From Dryomyza anilis (taxonomy: Eukaryota; Arthropoda; Insecta; Diptera; Dryomyzidae): DNA of 64,000 nt. Made by a program: the position numbers and the translations under genes. Shown here in pieces: positions 42,080-54,430 of this stretch. The stretch is taken from the NCBI GenBank assembly GCA_951804985.1, contig OX638136.1, forward strand, positions 9,613,852-9,677,851. Reading direction: 5' to 3'. The notes under the pieces were generated by a model. The model searched no databases and was not told the DNA's origin. It saw only the letters and a list, made by a program, of their open reading frames with translations. How positions within the stretch are numbered: the first letter of the stretch is position 1; each line of letters starts with the position of its first letter.

Positions 42080-43131
42080 TCCCCTCCATTTAAATTGTTT
42101 CTTAATCCTAAAGTATGTTTAAGTGTGCCCTGATGGCCTCCTAGTGCTGAATCATGAAAATCTTTCATCACGGTTTTAATTTCATCTGGATCAGTTAATA
42201 TTTGAGCTGAATTCGTGTCATTATTTGTATCTATTATTGTTTCATCTACGACTGGTGTACTGATTTGTGGTTTTATTTTTGTGATTTGCTGATCTAAAAT
42301 ATTTTGTGTAGTTTTGGATCGTGTTTGGACGGCTGTAATATCTGGTTCTATATATGGAATTCTGCTTAAAGCATCCGCATTTAAATTCTTTTTGCCTGGT
42401 TTGTACATTATTTCAAAATCATATTCCGATAATTTGTGTCGGAAACGAGCAAGGCGGGATGTCTGATCTTTTAAATTTGCAATACCTTTTAGAGGCTGAT
42501 GATCTGTAAAAATTTTGAATGGTCGCCCTAATAGGTATGCTCTAAAATTCTTTGTTGCCCAAACAATTGCTAAAAATTCCTTTTCAATGGTAGAATATCG
42601 TTTTTCTGCTCCATTTAAAGTTATACTTGCAAACGCGATCGGTCGGTCGCTTCCTACTTCACATTGAGATAGGACTGCACCTACTGCTTCGTTACTTGCG
42701 TCTGTTGTTAGTAAAAAAGTTTTTCTAAAATCTGGATATGCTAATATTGGAGGTGAAATTATTGATTCTTTCAATTTAATAAATGAATTTTGACAATCGT
42801 CCGTCCATTTAAATTTAACGTCCTTTTTAAGTAAATTATTAATTGGTAAAGCTAACCTTGCCATATTGCTTATGAACTTTCTGTAATAATTAATTAATCC
42901 CAAGAATGCTTGTACTTCTTTTCTGTTTCTTAGTACTGGAATATTTTTTACGCATTCGACCTTAGCGGGGTCTGGCAGCGCACCAAGTTCTGAATATTTA
43001 TGCCGTAAATATACAACTTCACGACGTAAAAACTGACACTTTTCGGTATTTAATTTTAAATTATGGTCTTTTAGTTTCTGTAATACTTTACTTAATCTGT
43101 GTTCATGTTCGTTTATATTTTTCCCATACAC
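42064..43131 (-). pseudogene. M3 RT C-terminal part, RNase H and linker
   Basis: 355-codon frame as in M1 and M2. Confidence 0.85.
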
Positions 43132-43141
43132 AACTATATCA

Positions 43142-43543
43142 TCAAGATATACAAAACAATCGATACCCTGTTAAGATGTGATTCATTATTCTCTGGAAAG
43201 TTGCTGGTGCCCCTGTTAAACCGAAAGGCATCCAATTAAATTCAAAATGTCCAAGTCCTGTACTGAAGGCAGTTTTTTCTTTATCACCTTCTTCTTCTAA
43301 GACCTGATGATAGCCACTTGCTAAATCTAAAGTTGAAAAATACCGACTGTGACCTAATTGATCTAATATTTCATCTATTCGCGGAATAGGAAATAGCTGT
43401 TTAACGGTTACGTCATTTAATTTACGGAAATCTATGACAAGTCTCCATTTTTTGTTACCGTCTTTGTCGCATCTCTTCGGTACCAATAATAATGGTGAAT
43501 TCCAGGGTGATATGCTTGGCGATATAATGCCAGCATCTAACAT
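43142..43543 (-). pseudogene. M3 RT N-terminal part
   Basis: As M2, with the same TG expansion separating it from protease and the same 8-bp deletion at its end. Confidence 0.85.
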
Positions 43544-44904
43544 TTTGTTAACCTGTCTATTAATTTCCTCTCTATGTGTGTGTGTGGAAGTTTGTATTGC
43601 TTTTGATTAATTGGTGGTTGATTCCATTGTGTTGTTATATCGTGTTTAAGTATCGGCGTGTATGACAGTTCGTCACCTTCTAAGTGAAAAACATCGTGGT
43701 AAGAAATACAAAGATTTTGTAATGATGTGGTTTCCTCCTTATTTAAAGATTCATCGATGTTAATTTTTTCTAATAATCTATTAATCCTATTTTTTATATT
43801 CACTGAATTTATAGTATTTATTGTAGATTTGTTTGTATCTGATTCCCTATACTGATTAAAATTTGAAAATTTCGGTTTAAAATTGTTGTCTATTATAATG
43901 TCCTTTTCTGTAGCATTTAATACTGAGACATAAACTTTATTTTTGTTAACATTCGATAAGCTTTCTCCCAAATATACTCCAGGATAAATTTCTTGTTTAT
44001 GTATTAAAACAATTGGAATTTTTGTTTTTAGTTTAATTTCTACTATTTTTACGGTTCTTGGCATGATTTTTATTTCATGATTGTAATAAATATTTTCTAT
44101 GTCGGATCGCGTTTTCATTGGTAATAGAATAGTGTGATTCTTTCCTTTATCGTAGAATGTTATAGTCTTATTAATTGCGTTTATTACGGATCTGTTCCAT
44201 ATGTTATCCCGTCCTATTATTCCGTCTGCTGGTATTCCTTGTTCAAGAGATACTACATGCATTATTAAATGTAACCACTTTATATTACTGTGTTGTATAT
44301 TGGTCGTGCCTAACGTCCTTATGCATCCACCAAAAGCCCCATTAAAATCTTTCTTACTATTTTTGTCAAATCTCGGTAGTTGTATCAATGCACCTTCTTT
44401 TATTATGCTTGCATCTGCTCCTGAGTCTACTAGTAATATGAGTTTTCCATTTTTAGCTGCCTCGCAAGGTACTTTAATGAACACATCACTTACATTAGAC
44501 AATTTGAAGTCCCCCTTTCTATTGTATATTTTGTTAATTCTCTTTTTATTTAATCCACTCAACTGTTGTCTGATTTTATTATCATAACATGTTATAAAAT
44601 TTTCAAACCTTTTCAACATTCCTGTAAACATATTGTTCACCTTTTGACCTATTTGCATTTCTTCCCATACACATCTTTGCCGATTAGTTTCATCTGCTAC
44701 TAATTTAATCATTTTTGCCCCTATTGCTATTATCATATATATAAAGAAATGTATTAATGCAAAAATTACCATTGTCACACCCTTACAATCAAACCACGGT
44801 GGATCAATATGTGTATCAACGGTCACTTCAGACGTCTGATTTGCAATATTTTCCTCCACCGGTTTTCTCTTATTTTTAGGAGTTTGGGTAGTAAATGTGA
44901 TCAC
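43537..44904 (-). pseudogene. M3 Pol N-terminal region and protease
   Basis: 455 codons like M2, including the lost Cys codon and the changes near 44030-44055 that distinguish M2/M3 from M1. Confidence 0.83.
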
Positions 44905-45092
44905 AGACCCTTCAGCCTTATGATTTACTATTTCTACCCTTTTTGACCTAATTTTGCTATTTTTAATGGATCCCCAGCTTACTGGCCTTGGCTGGGCCCC
45001 TGGTAGTTTCCCTTGTTTTGATCATTATTCTCCCTCGCCAGATAATCCCTCTTGGCGTAGCAATCAGTTTCTACATGACCAAGTCTACGACA

Positions 45093-45530
45093 TCAATCAC
45101 ATTTTAAATTATTTCTAGGGGTATTCCCATTTCTATTGTTATTATTTCTATTATTATTATTATTGGTACGGTACGTAGTGTTATGTCCTGCTTGCAAATT
45201 GTTGTTTAAAAATTCCCTATTAACGACTGGATGGTTTTGTGTACGTCCAAACCCTTCCATATTTTGAGCTTCTAATATAATGGAAGCACACCTCCAACTA
45301 GATTCGTGCCCATATTTTTCACACTCTATACAAAACGGTGTGTTTTTCCGCGTAATACATTCGTCTCGTGTATGTCCTTTTTTCTGGCAAAAAGAGCATG
45401 TTGGTCGTATTTTTGATCCTTCTGTTTTATTTTGGGTTGATATTTTGTGATTTAGTGGGGTAGTTTGAAAATGATTGTTTTGAATACTATTCGTTGGACT
45501 GGTTACAGATCGTTGTTCGAAATTGTACAC
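45093..45530 (-). pseudogene. M3 nucleocapsid
   Basis: As M1 and M2, including the TGA in the third knuckle. Confidence 0.82.
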
Positions 45531-46720
45531 TTCCTCGGGGAATCTCGGACCCCTTGAATTGTTATCTGGGCCTTTAATGCTTCATCTAATAAATCATTCA
45601 AGTTTTCTGCTTTGCTACTTAATAATAAAACCTTTATTGTCGGATCCTTTACACCTACCTTGAATGCTGTCAGAACTGAGTTTACTAGTTCCGTATTAAA
45701 AACATCTGTAGGTAGATTTTTATTTTTGTACCTTGAATCTGCTATTTCATTAGCGTTTGCCCATAATCTTTCTAATCTTCTTGCAAATGTCCTCAGACTT
45801 TCACCATCCGTCTGATATGCTTTTCTAATACTATCCTGAACCGAATCTAACGTAGTCATTTTTAAATATGTATTTCTTAGAACGTCAAATAACTCCTCCA
45901 AATCATTGAACTTTCTTGTGCGGACTAGATCATAAGGGTCACCAAGAAGATGCAGTTTGACACAGCTAATGAATTCTTCTTTGTTTTCTTTTGTAATTTT
46001 TAGACTTGCTAAAGCACAAGCGTCCATGAATCTATAAAGTTCAGTTTTAACGGATGGTGATTCCGATCCCATAAAAAATGGAACCACACTTCCTACGTAA
46101 TTCGATACAGTATCTAACGACATTTCTAATGTTGTTTCCGGTGCTGTTATTTTATCAAATTTTCCTTCAATCTGAAATGCCTCCTTATGATATAATGATG
46201 TTTCGTGGGCTAGCTTAACTTCTGATTCTAAAAATCTGATTTTCGAATCTAATTCCCTTACTTTATTATTTGCTTCTTCTAATGTTTCGAATTCTAGTCT
46301 GGGCTGTTGGCTCAGTGCTCGTTCAATTGATTCGTCCGAAATATCTTTATTTTTCAGCAAAGTTCTTAATTTTTCGTTCTCTTCCTCTATTCCACTAGCC
46401 TGATCTAACAACTCCTGCCGTTCTTCTACAATATCGTTTAATTTTTTATTTAATGCAGTAAATTTCCCTTTCCAATCTTCTAATTCTTTTATTTTATGAG
46501 CACTTTTATGTTCCAAGAAGTATACTAATTGTTCAAAAACTACGTCAATTCTTTCGACTTCTGAGTATACCCGTGTGGAACTGACTTTATTTTTTATTAA
46601 TTCTAAAGTTTCTTTATTGTTAACTTCCGTACTAATTTGATTCCACAATTTCTCAGTAAATCTGCCAAGTTGGCCTAATATATTTCTATATGCTACTTCC
46701 AATTCCTCAAAGTTCGCCAT
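45503..46720 (-). CDS. gag: M3 Gag
   Basis: 405 codons from ATG at 46720, nearly identical to M1 Gag (one change near the end, RDSPRK for PDSPRK). Coiled coil and capsid-like region complete. Confidence 0.85.
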   Translation of the reverse strand: MANFEELEVAYRNILGQLGRFTEKLWNQISTEVNNKETLELIKNKVSSTRVYSEVERIDVVFEQLVYFLEHKSAHKIKELEDWKGKFTALNKKLNDIVEERQELLDQASGIEEENEKLRTLLKNKDISDESIERALSQQPRLEFETLEEANNKVRELDSKIRFLESEVKLAHETSLYHKEAFQIEGKFDKITAPETTLEMSLDTVSNYVGSVVPFFMGSESPSVKTELYRFMDACALASLKITKENKEEFISCVKLHLLGDPYDLVRTRKFNDLEELFDVLRNTYLKMTTLDSVQDSIRKAYQTDGESLRTFARRLERLWANANEIADSRYKNKNLPTDVFNTELVNSVLTAFKVGVKDPTIKVLLLSSKAENLNDLLDEALKAQITIQGVRDSPRKCTISNNDL

Positions 46721-46936
46721 ATAATCATTAAAATTTTCAATTAAAATTTATAAATATGTTTAATTTCATTCTTTTCTATAATTTAATTTCACCATTTATT
46801 TACTGCTTTCACTCAAACTCACTAAAATTTATTAAATATTTAATTATACCTTCCTTTCCACTTCTGTGTTTCTTCATTTATTTATTTTTTTTAATGCTCC
46901 TTCAAATTCGTCCTTCAATCCTTTTTGTAGATTCTT

Positions 46937-46954
46937 GAAAAACCGGCTGCGCCA
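46937..46954 (-). promoter_or_regulatory. M3 primer-binding site
   Basis: Minus strand TGGCGCAGCCGGTTTTTC; same as in M1, with ATTA instead of AATT-type bases between it and the LTR. Confidence 0.78.
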
Positions 46955-46957
46955 TAA

Positions 46958-47721
46958 TGTTGCGGGCTCCAGGGGTCCTTTTGTACTTGCCTTTATTGGT
47001 GAAACCGTCAGTGACAATTTTCCCTCGAAGTCCACAATTCTTTCTTAACATTTATTATTAAATAAAAACGCAAGGATATTTTAGACTTGCTTTATACTTT
47101 TATTAATTATTTTTAAGTATTTTTACAAGCTTGAGTTTAAACTGAAAACACGTCTGCACTCTAAGGCAGTTAAAATCATAATGCTTAAAAACTAAACTTA
47201 ACCTCTACTCATCACCTCGGTATCGTGCGACTCACGAACCCCTTGCTTATACTTATTTCTTAAAACACAACTCATAAATGCAAGCAAGCTTATTTTTAAA
47301 TCTACGTACTACTAAAAACCTCATGAACCCCACATCAGATATTTACTAATATTGTGAAATCATTAACTGAGAAAATTCCAATGTGCTAAATTCTTAATTG
47401 GTTCCCATGCTGGCGTTAGTCTTGACTTAAATTACAACCAATGCTTTTGTTGTTGCTTTTAAACAGACGGCACACTTGCTAGCGTGTGCCTCGGATCCAA
47501 TTGCAACCAGTGCATTTTTCGTTGCTTTCAAGCGGACTTAATTTTATATCCTGAAAGTATGCACTCATAAACATTATGTACTTGTTCCAGTTACGTCGTA
47601 GACGTTATGTTAAGTTAACATGCATCTGTTATTGTGCTTTTAGATTTAAACTTTATGTGCATACTGGTTATGTGCAGGCTTTCTTAAATACAACAAAAAA
47701 AAACGTTTCTGATTCACAACA
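46958..47721 (-). repeat. M3 5' LTR (764 bp)
   Basis: Complete LTR, TGTTG/CAACA ends. The base after it (47722) starts errantiviral env sequence, so the array was inserted into a P-lineage env. Confidence 0.87.
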
Positions 47722-49038
47722 CTATACAAGGGACGATTACACCCGACAATTATAGACCAGAGCGAGTTATATGAAATGCTGACTAGTCTCACGTTAAGAG
47801 GAAAGGCGAAGTGTTTCATACAAAAATCATTCGAAATGCACCGTGCTTCAACAGTTCGAGTTTTCCCAGACACAGGTGGCCTTAATAGTCATCAAGACAC
47901 CACTACCTGATGATTTGTTGTTCACATTATATAGAATTTACCCAATACCCACAAATATTAATGAAGAATGGGATGCATTGGTTAAAACAACATATGACTA
48001 CATATCAAAAGCAGAAGACCGGAGCAAATACATAGGTCTAACGAATGAGGATCACAGCAAATGCATTTTGGTTAGCCAACATACGGACAAAGAAATTACA
48101 CTATGCAAACGTCCAGGAACCATGCTAACGACTATGTGAAGTCGCGCTGATTCAACATAGAACAGATATTAAAGATACCTGTGAACATGTTGCAATCAAA
48201 AGGAGTTCTGGCTTAGTAGTTAAATTATGGACACCAAACACATGGTTGTATAAATTCAATACACCGGCCTTTTTCGAAGCAGTTTGTGAGTCAAATATAG
48301 CCACATTGACACTATCCGGCCTGGGTTGGAATGAAGCTTGCAACTTACACAACAAAGAAATGATTCTGCCATACGAGTTTACACATCAAAGCATTAGGAA
48401 TATAACATACAAGAAGGAAGAACATACAGTTATGATAGAAAAATTACAAGGCAATTGGTCATCATTACCATATTCAAATATAACACAAACATCGTTACCG
48501 ATCTTGGTGTCAGATAACAGCAAAATAAGATCAGCATTAAGAGATGGGCATCGTGATTTCGACGAAATATTACTACAATTAACTGATAACCAGGAACGCA
48601 AAGAATTACTTAATCGTCAAAATGAAATAACGAAAACCGGTATGTCTTACATATCGGAATATTAATGCCGATATTAATAATAATAATAAATATATACATT
48701 ACTACTCCACAATTAAAAATAAAGCAACAATGAAAACCGATGAATTTAATACAAATAAATCACCAATAGCAACAATAGATGTAGAAGCGTCTAAGGAAAA
48801 CCTTGAAATGGTGTCAAATACATTTCCCAGCAAGAAATCACCACTCGAAAAAATCGGGTCATTGCGGAAATCAACAACGCAGAAACCAAACACCACAACA
48901 CCCATAGCAAGTCAACGAACGAAGTCACATGAAATAGAAGCCAATACGTCAGAAACAACAACAACGCATCGAACTACTACCACAGAACAGCAGCAGTTAG
49001 CAACGAAAACATCGGGACCAGGTTTTTATTATATATAA
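47722..49038 (+). pseudogene. env: P2 env, C-terminal part
   Basis: Starts in frame within the env ectodomain with a segment beginning LYKGRLHP that P0 and P1 lack. It continues through a Cys-containing region (about 47843-48139) and 48246-48665 to the polar cytoplasmic-type tail (48730-49038). Frame breaks near 47865 and 48139 are shared in position with P0; the TAG of P0 at 6962 is TGG here. The membrane-anchor region near 48640-48720 is interrupted by a stop. The 5' half of this env is not adjacent; it was probably lost or displaced when the M array and its left flank rearranged. Confidence 0.82.
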
Positions 49039-49149
49039 CTGGAAATTACAACCCTGAATTTACTAATATCCATTAAATATTATATAAGTAAAGATCATAA
49101 GTAATAGAACTTAACGTAATTTATACCACATAAAACAATGTAAATAGAA

Positions 49150-50116
49150 AAGTTAAAGTAAAAAAGACCCGGTTGTTTTAAATAATAAAAAGAAGTAAAA
49201 AGGACTCAGTAAGTATAAAAGGACCAAGGAAGTTAAAGTCAAACGAGTTGGGAAAGTTAGGTCACATGGGGCGGATTTTTATAGTCGGTCGGGCCCGACT
49301 ATGGAATACCCTACACCTTTGGTGGGGATATTAATGTGGGATATGTATTTGCATACCTTAATTTTAAAGTTTTTAATTATGCTGAATCTCCCCACCCTCA
49401 GAATATTATTCAAAAAACAGAAATTTACGTCTTATATCCCCATAAATTAAAAAATTTATATAAAAGTATAAAAAACTAAAAAAAAAAATTTGAAAAATAT
49501 AATTGGGCGGACCACGCCCATTTAAAATATTGAAAGGCTAATATTTCATAGATTGATTTTAATAATTTACGGATCAAATTTCCACTATGAAAACCCGGGA
49601 AATAATGAAAAAAAAAGTTGGCGGATCACGCCCATTTTTGGACCACATATTTTAAGGTGAATTCTAACAATATGTTTTAAACTTTATAACTATACCTTGA
49701 ATACTTTTCGAGTTATTAGTTCCGAAAGAGTTATATAAAAGTGACTTGTATGGGAGGTGGGCGTGTCCGTTGACCGATTTGGCTCATTTTCAAACTTAGT
49801 TCCTACTTTTGGCTAAAATATATTGAGACGAAATTTCATCGCATTCTGATCAGTATTTCTCAAGTTATTCTATATTCGGGCAGCAAGACAGCCAGACGGA
49901 CAGACAGACGGACATGGCTAAACGGACTCGGGTAGTGATGCTGATCAAGAATATATATACTTTTCCATACCGGAAACGCCTCCTAAGGGGCGTTACAATA
50001 TATGCACAAAGTTAATATACCCTGTACCTCATAGGTGTAGGGTATAAAAAGGACTTAGTAAGTATAAAAGGATCAAGGAAGTTAAAGTCCTAGTAGAAGG
50101 ACATTAACATACAACA
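49150..50116 (+). repeat. P2/P3 LTR, U3 deleted, with mini-me insertion
   Basis: Homologous to 8187-9322, but the polypurine tract and about 300 bp of the LTR start are missing: TAAATAGAAAA (before the tract in P0) is joined directly to GTTAAAGTAAAAAAGACC. The end ACATACAACA is intact. It precedes the primer site of P3. Confidence 0.78.
49275..50050 (+). mobile_element. second mini-me-like element in a P LTR
   Basis: Starts near ATAGTCGGTCGGGCCCGACTAT and ends TGTAGGGTATAAAAAGG. It contains GACAGCCAGACGGACAGACAGACGG and GATCAAGAATATATATAC. It is longer and diverged from 8595-9200 and sits at a different point of the LTR, between the two 45-bp units. Confidence 0.7.
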
Positions 50117-50119
50117 TTT

Positions 50120-50137
50120 TGGCGCAGCCGGTTTCTC
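50120..50137 (+). promoter_or_regulatory. P3 primer-binding site
   Basis: TGGCGCAGCCGGTTTCTC, three bases after the LTR end. Confidence 0.75.
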
Positions 50138-50732
50138 AAACAACGCTCTCAGGGACCGAGAGAAGAAGGACGATAGAAGGAAGAAAAGGACTATAAATCA
50201 CAAAATAAATGGTGATTATTTAAGTTTTCTTTTGAAAAAAAAAAAAAATTTTTTTTTTTTTTTTTTAAAAAATACGTGAGTAACATCAGAAAATTTAAAC
50301 AATTATTACAGTTTTTAATAAAGTAATAAATACAAATTGAATAAATAAATATACAAATGGAAATTAAATAAATAAAGATTAAATAACAAACGAAATAAAA
50401 AGAAAATAGGTTTTTTTTTTTAATATTAAACTCAGATAAGTAAATAAAATTTTGTCTAAAATTATTGTGATTTTTTTTTTTTAATTTTAAAAATTTTAGA
50501 ACATTTAAAACATCTTTTTCATTTTAAAATTTAAATGAGAATAAAATAACATTTTAAAGATTTTGAAATTTTTTTTTCTATAGCATGGTCAATTTAATTA
50601 AAAATTTAACATTATTATAAAATATCTGATTTTAGTCAACAGATTTATTTTTTTTTTACATTGTGGAGCCAAGTGAACTGTGGAGTGTTTTAGGAAATAA
50701 ATTGGGATTTATTTTTTGTCGTTGATAAATAT
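50138..50732 (+). other. P3 leader, no gene seen
   Basis: AT-rich with long A and T runs; homologous to 9344-9967. Confidence 0.6.
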
Positions 50733-51564
50733 ATGTCGGAATTGGAACAATTACAGTTAGCATACGGAAACATACTACGGCAATTGGACAGGTTTACAGA
50801 CTCGAATTAAATAATAAAGAACATTTACAATTAATAAAAAATAAAGTTAATAACACAAAGGTTTTTTCTAAAGTAGAAGGAGTAGATGTCGTGTTCGAAG
50901 AATTAATATATTTCTTGGAACACAAAAGTGAGATTAAAATAAAAGAGATAGAAGGCTGGAAAGGCGAATTTGCAGCATTAACTAAAAATATAAACGATAA
51001 ATTAGCAGAAAAACAAAAGTTGTTAAACCACGCCTGCGGTATAGAGGCGGAAAACCAAAAATTAAGAGCATTGTTGAAAGATAAAGATATTTCTGATGAA
51101 TCAGTAGCTAGGGCACTACGTCAACAACCAAGGTTAGAATTTGAATCAGTCGAAGAGGCAAATAACAAAGTAAGGAAATTGGAATAAAAAATCGGATTTT
51201 TAGAGGCGGAAGTGAACTTAGCACACGAAACATCGTTATACCATAAAGAAGCTTTAAGAATAGAAGAAAATTTAGAAAACATAACAACAGATAGAACAAT
51301 AATTGAAATGCCTACAGACGACATTTCGAAATGCGTACGAAATCTGGTCCCGGTGTTCAAGGGCGAAGATTCACCGTTCCTAAAAACGGAGCTTCTAAGA
51401 TTTATAGACGGTTATAAGGCGGCGAACCTTAAAATAACTGAAGAAAATCAGGAGGAATTCATGATTTGCATTAAACTGCGTCTTAATGAGATGCATACGA
51501 ATTAGAGAGGACCAAGAAAATAGATGATTTAGATGAGTTGTTTGAATTACTTAAAAGCACATAT
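50733..51564 (+). pseudogene. gag: P3 gag, interrupted by element G
   Basis: ATG at 50733 (MSELEQLQLAYG). It keeps the coiled-coil block missing from P1 (GWKGEFAALTKNINDKLAEK). It has a frame break near 50800, a TAA at 51184-51186 (after RKLE) and a frameshift near 51486. At 51564 it is split by element G and resumes at 59347. Confidence 0.83.
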
Positions 51565-52432
51565 TGTGACGGTACCATTTTGAGGCGTCAAATGGCGACC
51601 GCACATTCACGGCGAATCCAAGCAACCGGCTTCGACATCTACGCCGTCGAACCAAACACGGCGCAGAGCATCGAATTAACACCAACGAGCTAAAGCTCAC
51701 CAGTGAGCTTGACTACAAAGTGTCACTCATACACTCTCACTGAGAATTAGCAGCCACCAACGGCCAGAACATACAATTGTGTCACCAACACAGGCGCACC
51801 AGTGAGCGAAGCGGCAAAGTGTTACGAATACACACTCACTGGTGAGCGCATCACCGATACACAGAAGTAACAAAGCTACAATCCACCAACAGTTGGGCAA
51901 CAAAGCACCAACTCTTCACCAACCAATGGCCTATAAAAGGCATTGCACGAGGGAAAATCACTCTCTCTGTTCCTGACTTCGTGACTGAATAGCTGCATCG
52001 TTACCCTGGGTGTGTTTTTAATTAAACTGTATCGGGGGACTTTGCCAAGCGTGTTGCCCTGGGTGTGTTTTTAATTAAACCGTATCGGGGGACACATGGA
52101 CCAAACGTGACATAACTGACTAGAGTTTCCGTCCTGGTTATGGACCCAGGACATATCAAACAGTTCCTGAAAACACATCGCATCGAGTAAGTCTGGTTGA
52201 AACACATATTTCAGCGAGAACGAGCGAGGAGCGTCGAGTGCATCAGGCAGGACGCTGCCTCATAATAATAGAATTAATTTAATAAAGATATATTGAAATT
52301 ATAACCACTTTGCGTACGGCGTATTTATTTGGTGCTGAGGGTTTCCCTTGCAAATATAAATTTTTGTAATGCACGGACTTCTGGAGCCCGCTAAGCTTTC
52401 CCAGTTCTGAACCCGGAAACCGGACCGTTACA
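51565..52432 (+). repeat. G 5' LTR (868 bp)
   Basis: TGTGACGG...CCGTTACA. It contains CCTATAAAAGGCATTGC (TATA box, near 51931) and repeats of a GGGTGTGTTTTTAATTAAAC...TATCGGGGGAC unit (52010-52095), and a downstream CTCACTGGTGAGC-type repeat region (51690-51860). Confidence 0.85.
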
Positions 52433-52450
52433 TGGCGCTCGAGCAGGGAC
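52433..52450 (+). promoter_or_regulatory. G primer-binding site
   Basis: TGGCGCTCGAGCAGGGAC follows the LTR without spacer. The tRNA cannot be named from memory with confidence. Confidence 0.65.
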
Positions 52451-52930
52451 CCTCAGTGCAACGCAAAAATCAAATAAATGCACGCCAAATTACCGGCGCA
52501 TCGATGGACACAACAGTAAGCAGAACTACGTTGGCAGCATAAAATAAGTAAAGCAAACGAACGCAGCATAAATAAATAAAGCAACGATCACCAGATAAAC
52601 AAGTAAAGCAACGAACGCCTCATAAACAAATAAAACCAACGATCGCCTAAACAAGTAAAACAACGAACATTAAACAAGAGCCACGCTTGATGGAAAAGTA
52701 AACTATTGAAAAAAAAAAAAGAAACAGTGCGCCAGATAGAACTGTGAAAATGAACAAAGAAACCCCTGAGAAAAGTGAAAAGAAAACAAGCCCCAAGAAA
52801 AGTGAAAAGAAAAAAAAAATGAACAAAGAAATCCCCTGAGAAAAGTGAATTGAAAAGAATCGCCTGAGAAAAGTGAAAAATAATAAAGAAAAGAATCCCC
52901 TGAGAAAAATTGAAAACCGCAGTCTAAATG
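52451..52930 (+). other. G leader with Lys-codon-like repeats
   Basis: Non-coding or poorly coding leader. 52750-52915 repeats CCCCTGAGAAAAGTGAAAAG about five times with changes. 52500-52680 has repeats of AAACAAGTAAAGCAACGA type. Confidence 0.55.
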
Positions 52931-54430
52931 AAAAAAAAAAACGCAGTGAACAATACAAGAGTGACATAAACTTTAATAAGCAACGCGCAGCGAGAAAAAA
53001 AAAGAATTACAAATATAAACCACTACGGTCTCCGAAAGGAGGCACCGGCACTGTCGAGGAGATGCGCAAAAATTTCGTGGCCTTTATAAATGAAGGCAAA
53101 CATAGCAGCGAAGAGGTGGAGCGGCTGGAGAAGTTGGAGCTGAGGCACAGTAAGAGCGTCTCACCGTTACCGATGGCAGGAGCCAGCAGTTTCCAGGAGT
53201 TGTTAACTGTACCACCCGCTGCACTCAGTACGACCGAAGGAACGCTACTTTCGGGTGAGTCAAAAATTATTTTTACCACTAGTGAGCAGACATGGGCACT
53301 GCCCACATTCGTTACCAAGCCGTTAATGTCGGTAGGAACTTCGTCACCCTACACATTTTCGATGGCTGGTACACCGCCACCAAAGTTTACAACACAGACA
53401 GTGGCACAATTGGCGCAACAGGCGCAAATTACACAAATCACATAAATGGCACAGCAGCTAAAACAACAGCAACAGACACAACAACAGGCGCAGGTGGCGC
53501 AGCAGCTGAAACAACAGGTGCAGCAACAGGCGCAAAGGTCGCAACAGTTGGTACAGCGGGAGCAACTTATACAACAGGCGCAACAGCAATTACAACAGGA
53601 ACAATCACAGGCGCAAAGTGCGCAACCACAGGAGCAGCAGGCACTACAGTCACCACAAGTGCATATGGCTTCATTCGAAGCTAACAGGTTCACGGGACCT
53701 CAACCGTCCAACAGACAGACTTGGGCACAGACTACAGGAGCGGCACCAGTCTACCATCAAGGAGCAGCGGCTCACGCAGGAGAGGCAGCAGCGACCCGCT
53801 GGTGTTCATCGAGCGCATAGAGGAGCTGACGCAGACTTATGGAGTGGACCGCGATTGGGTCTCACACGGATTGGCGGATCTCTTGAAGGGGAGAGCGTTG
53901 ACGTGGTACAGGAACAACTACTCGCTGTGGCGAGTGTGGAGTGAATTTAAGAGAGGGTTTCTACGGTTTTTCCTGTCGCCACGATTTTTTGAGGATCTCG
54001 ATGACGACATCCACAAACGGACACAACGGCCGCGGGAGACGTTCAGAGATTATGTCATCGGAATGAAGGACATGATGAGGCATGCGCACTACGACGAGCA
54101 GACAGAGCTGGATCGAATTTTTAGAAATTGCCGCCAAGAATATCAGCTATACATTCGGCGTCGAATACGACGTTATTCAGAGGATGGGGCACGCGCTGCC
54201 ACATCACGCAGCACGACCACGAGAGGTACAAAATCGACGATTGCATGATGTCACCAGGGTGGACATCAACCCAAGGACCGCATGCAGGCACATGCGGACA
54301 CGACGGACACCTGCAGGCGGACTGCCGTAATGACGCGATTGTATTTTGTTGGGAGTGCGGACGAAGGGGCGTTCGCACTGTCGAATGTTGTCAACGACGT
54401 TCGGGAAACTACCGGGGGAACCGCCAGTAG
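52930..54430 (+). pseudogene. gag: G Gag with Gln-rich region and zinc knuckles, broken
   Basis: The first part (53061-53445) reads MRKNFVAFINEGKHSSEEVERLEKL and ends at a TAA before a Gln-rich block (53446-53660; QQQQTQQQAQ). After a frame change near 53790 comes a gypsy capsid domain (DPLVFIERIEELTQTYGV, LTWYRNNY, FREDYV-like region, to about 54240). Then zinc knuckles follow in another frame (CGHDGHLQADC and CWECGRRGVRTVEC, the second with its His replaced). At least three frame breaks make it a pseudogene. The Gln-rich block comes from CAACAG repeats. Confidence 0.75.

Larger units (their letters stand above)
40759..47721 (-). mobile_element. M3, 3' truncated at the LINE junction
   Basis: Minus-strand copy with complete 5' LTR (46958-47721), primer site, gag, NC, PR, RT, RNase H, INT and about 400 bp of the spacer. 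The rest of the spacer, polypurine tract and 3' LTR are missing. Confidence 0.87.

Noticed and set aside
52647..52967. Hydrophobic Phe/Leu-rich frame on the minus strand
   Set aside because: Antisense of A-rich repeats in the G leader.
53349..53693. Cys-rich frame on the minus strand
   Set aside because: It is the antisense reading of the CAACAG-rich (Gln) part of element G gag.
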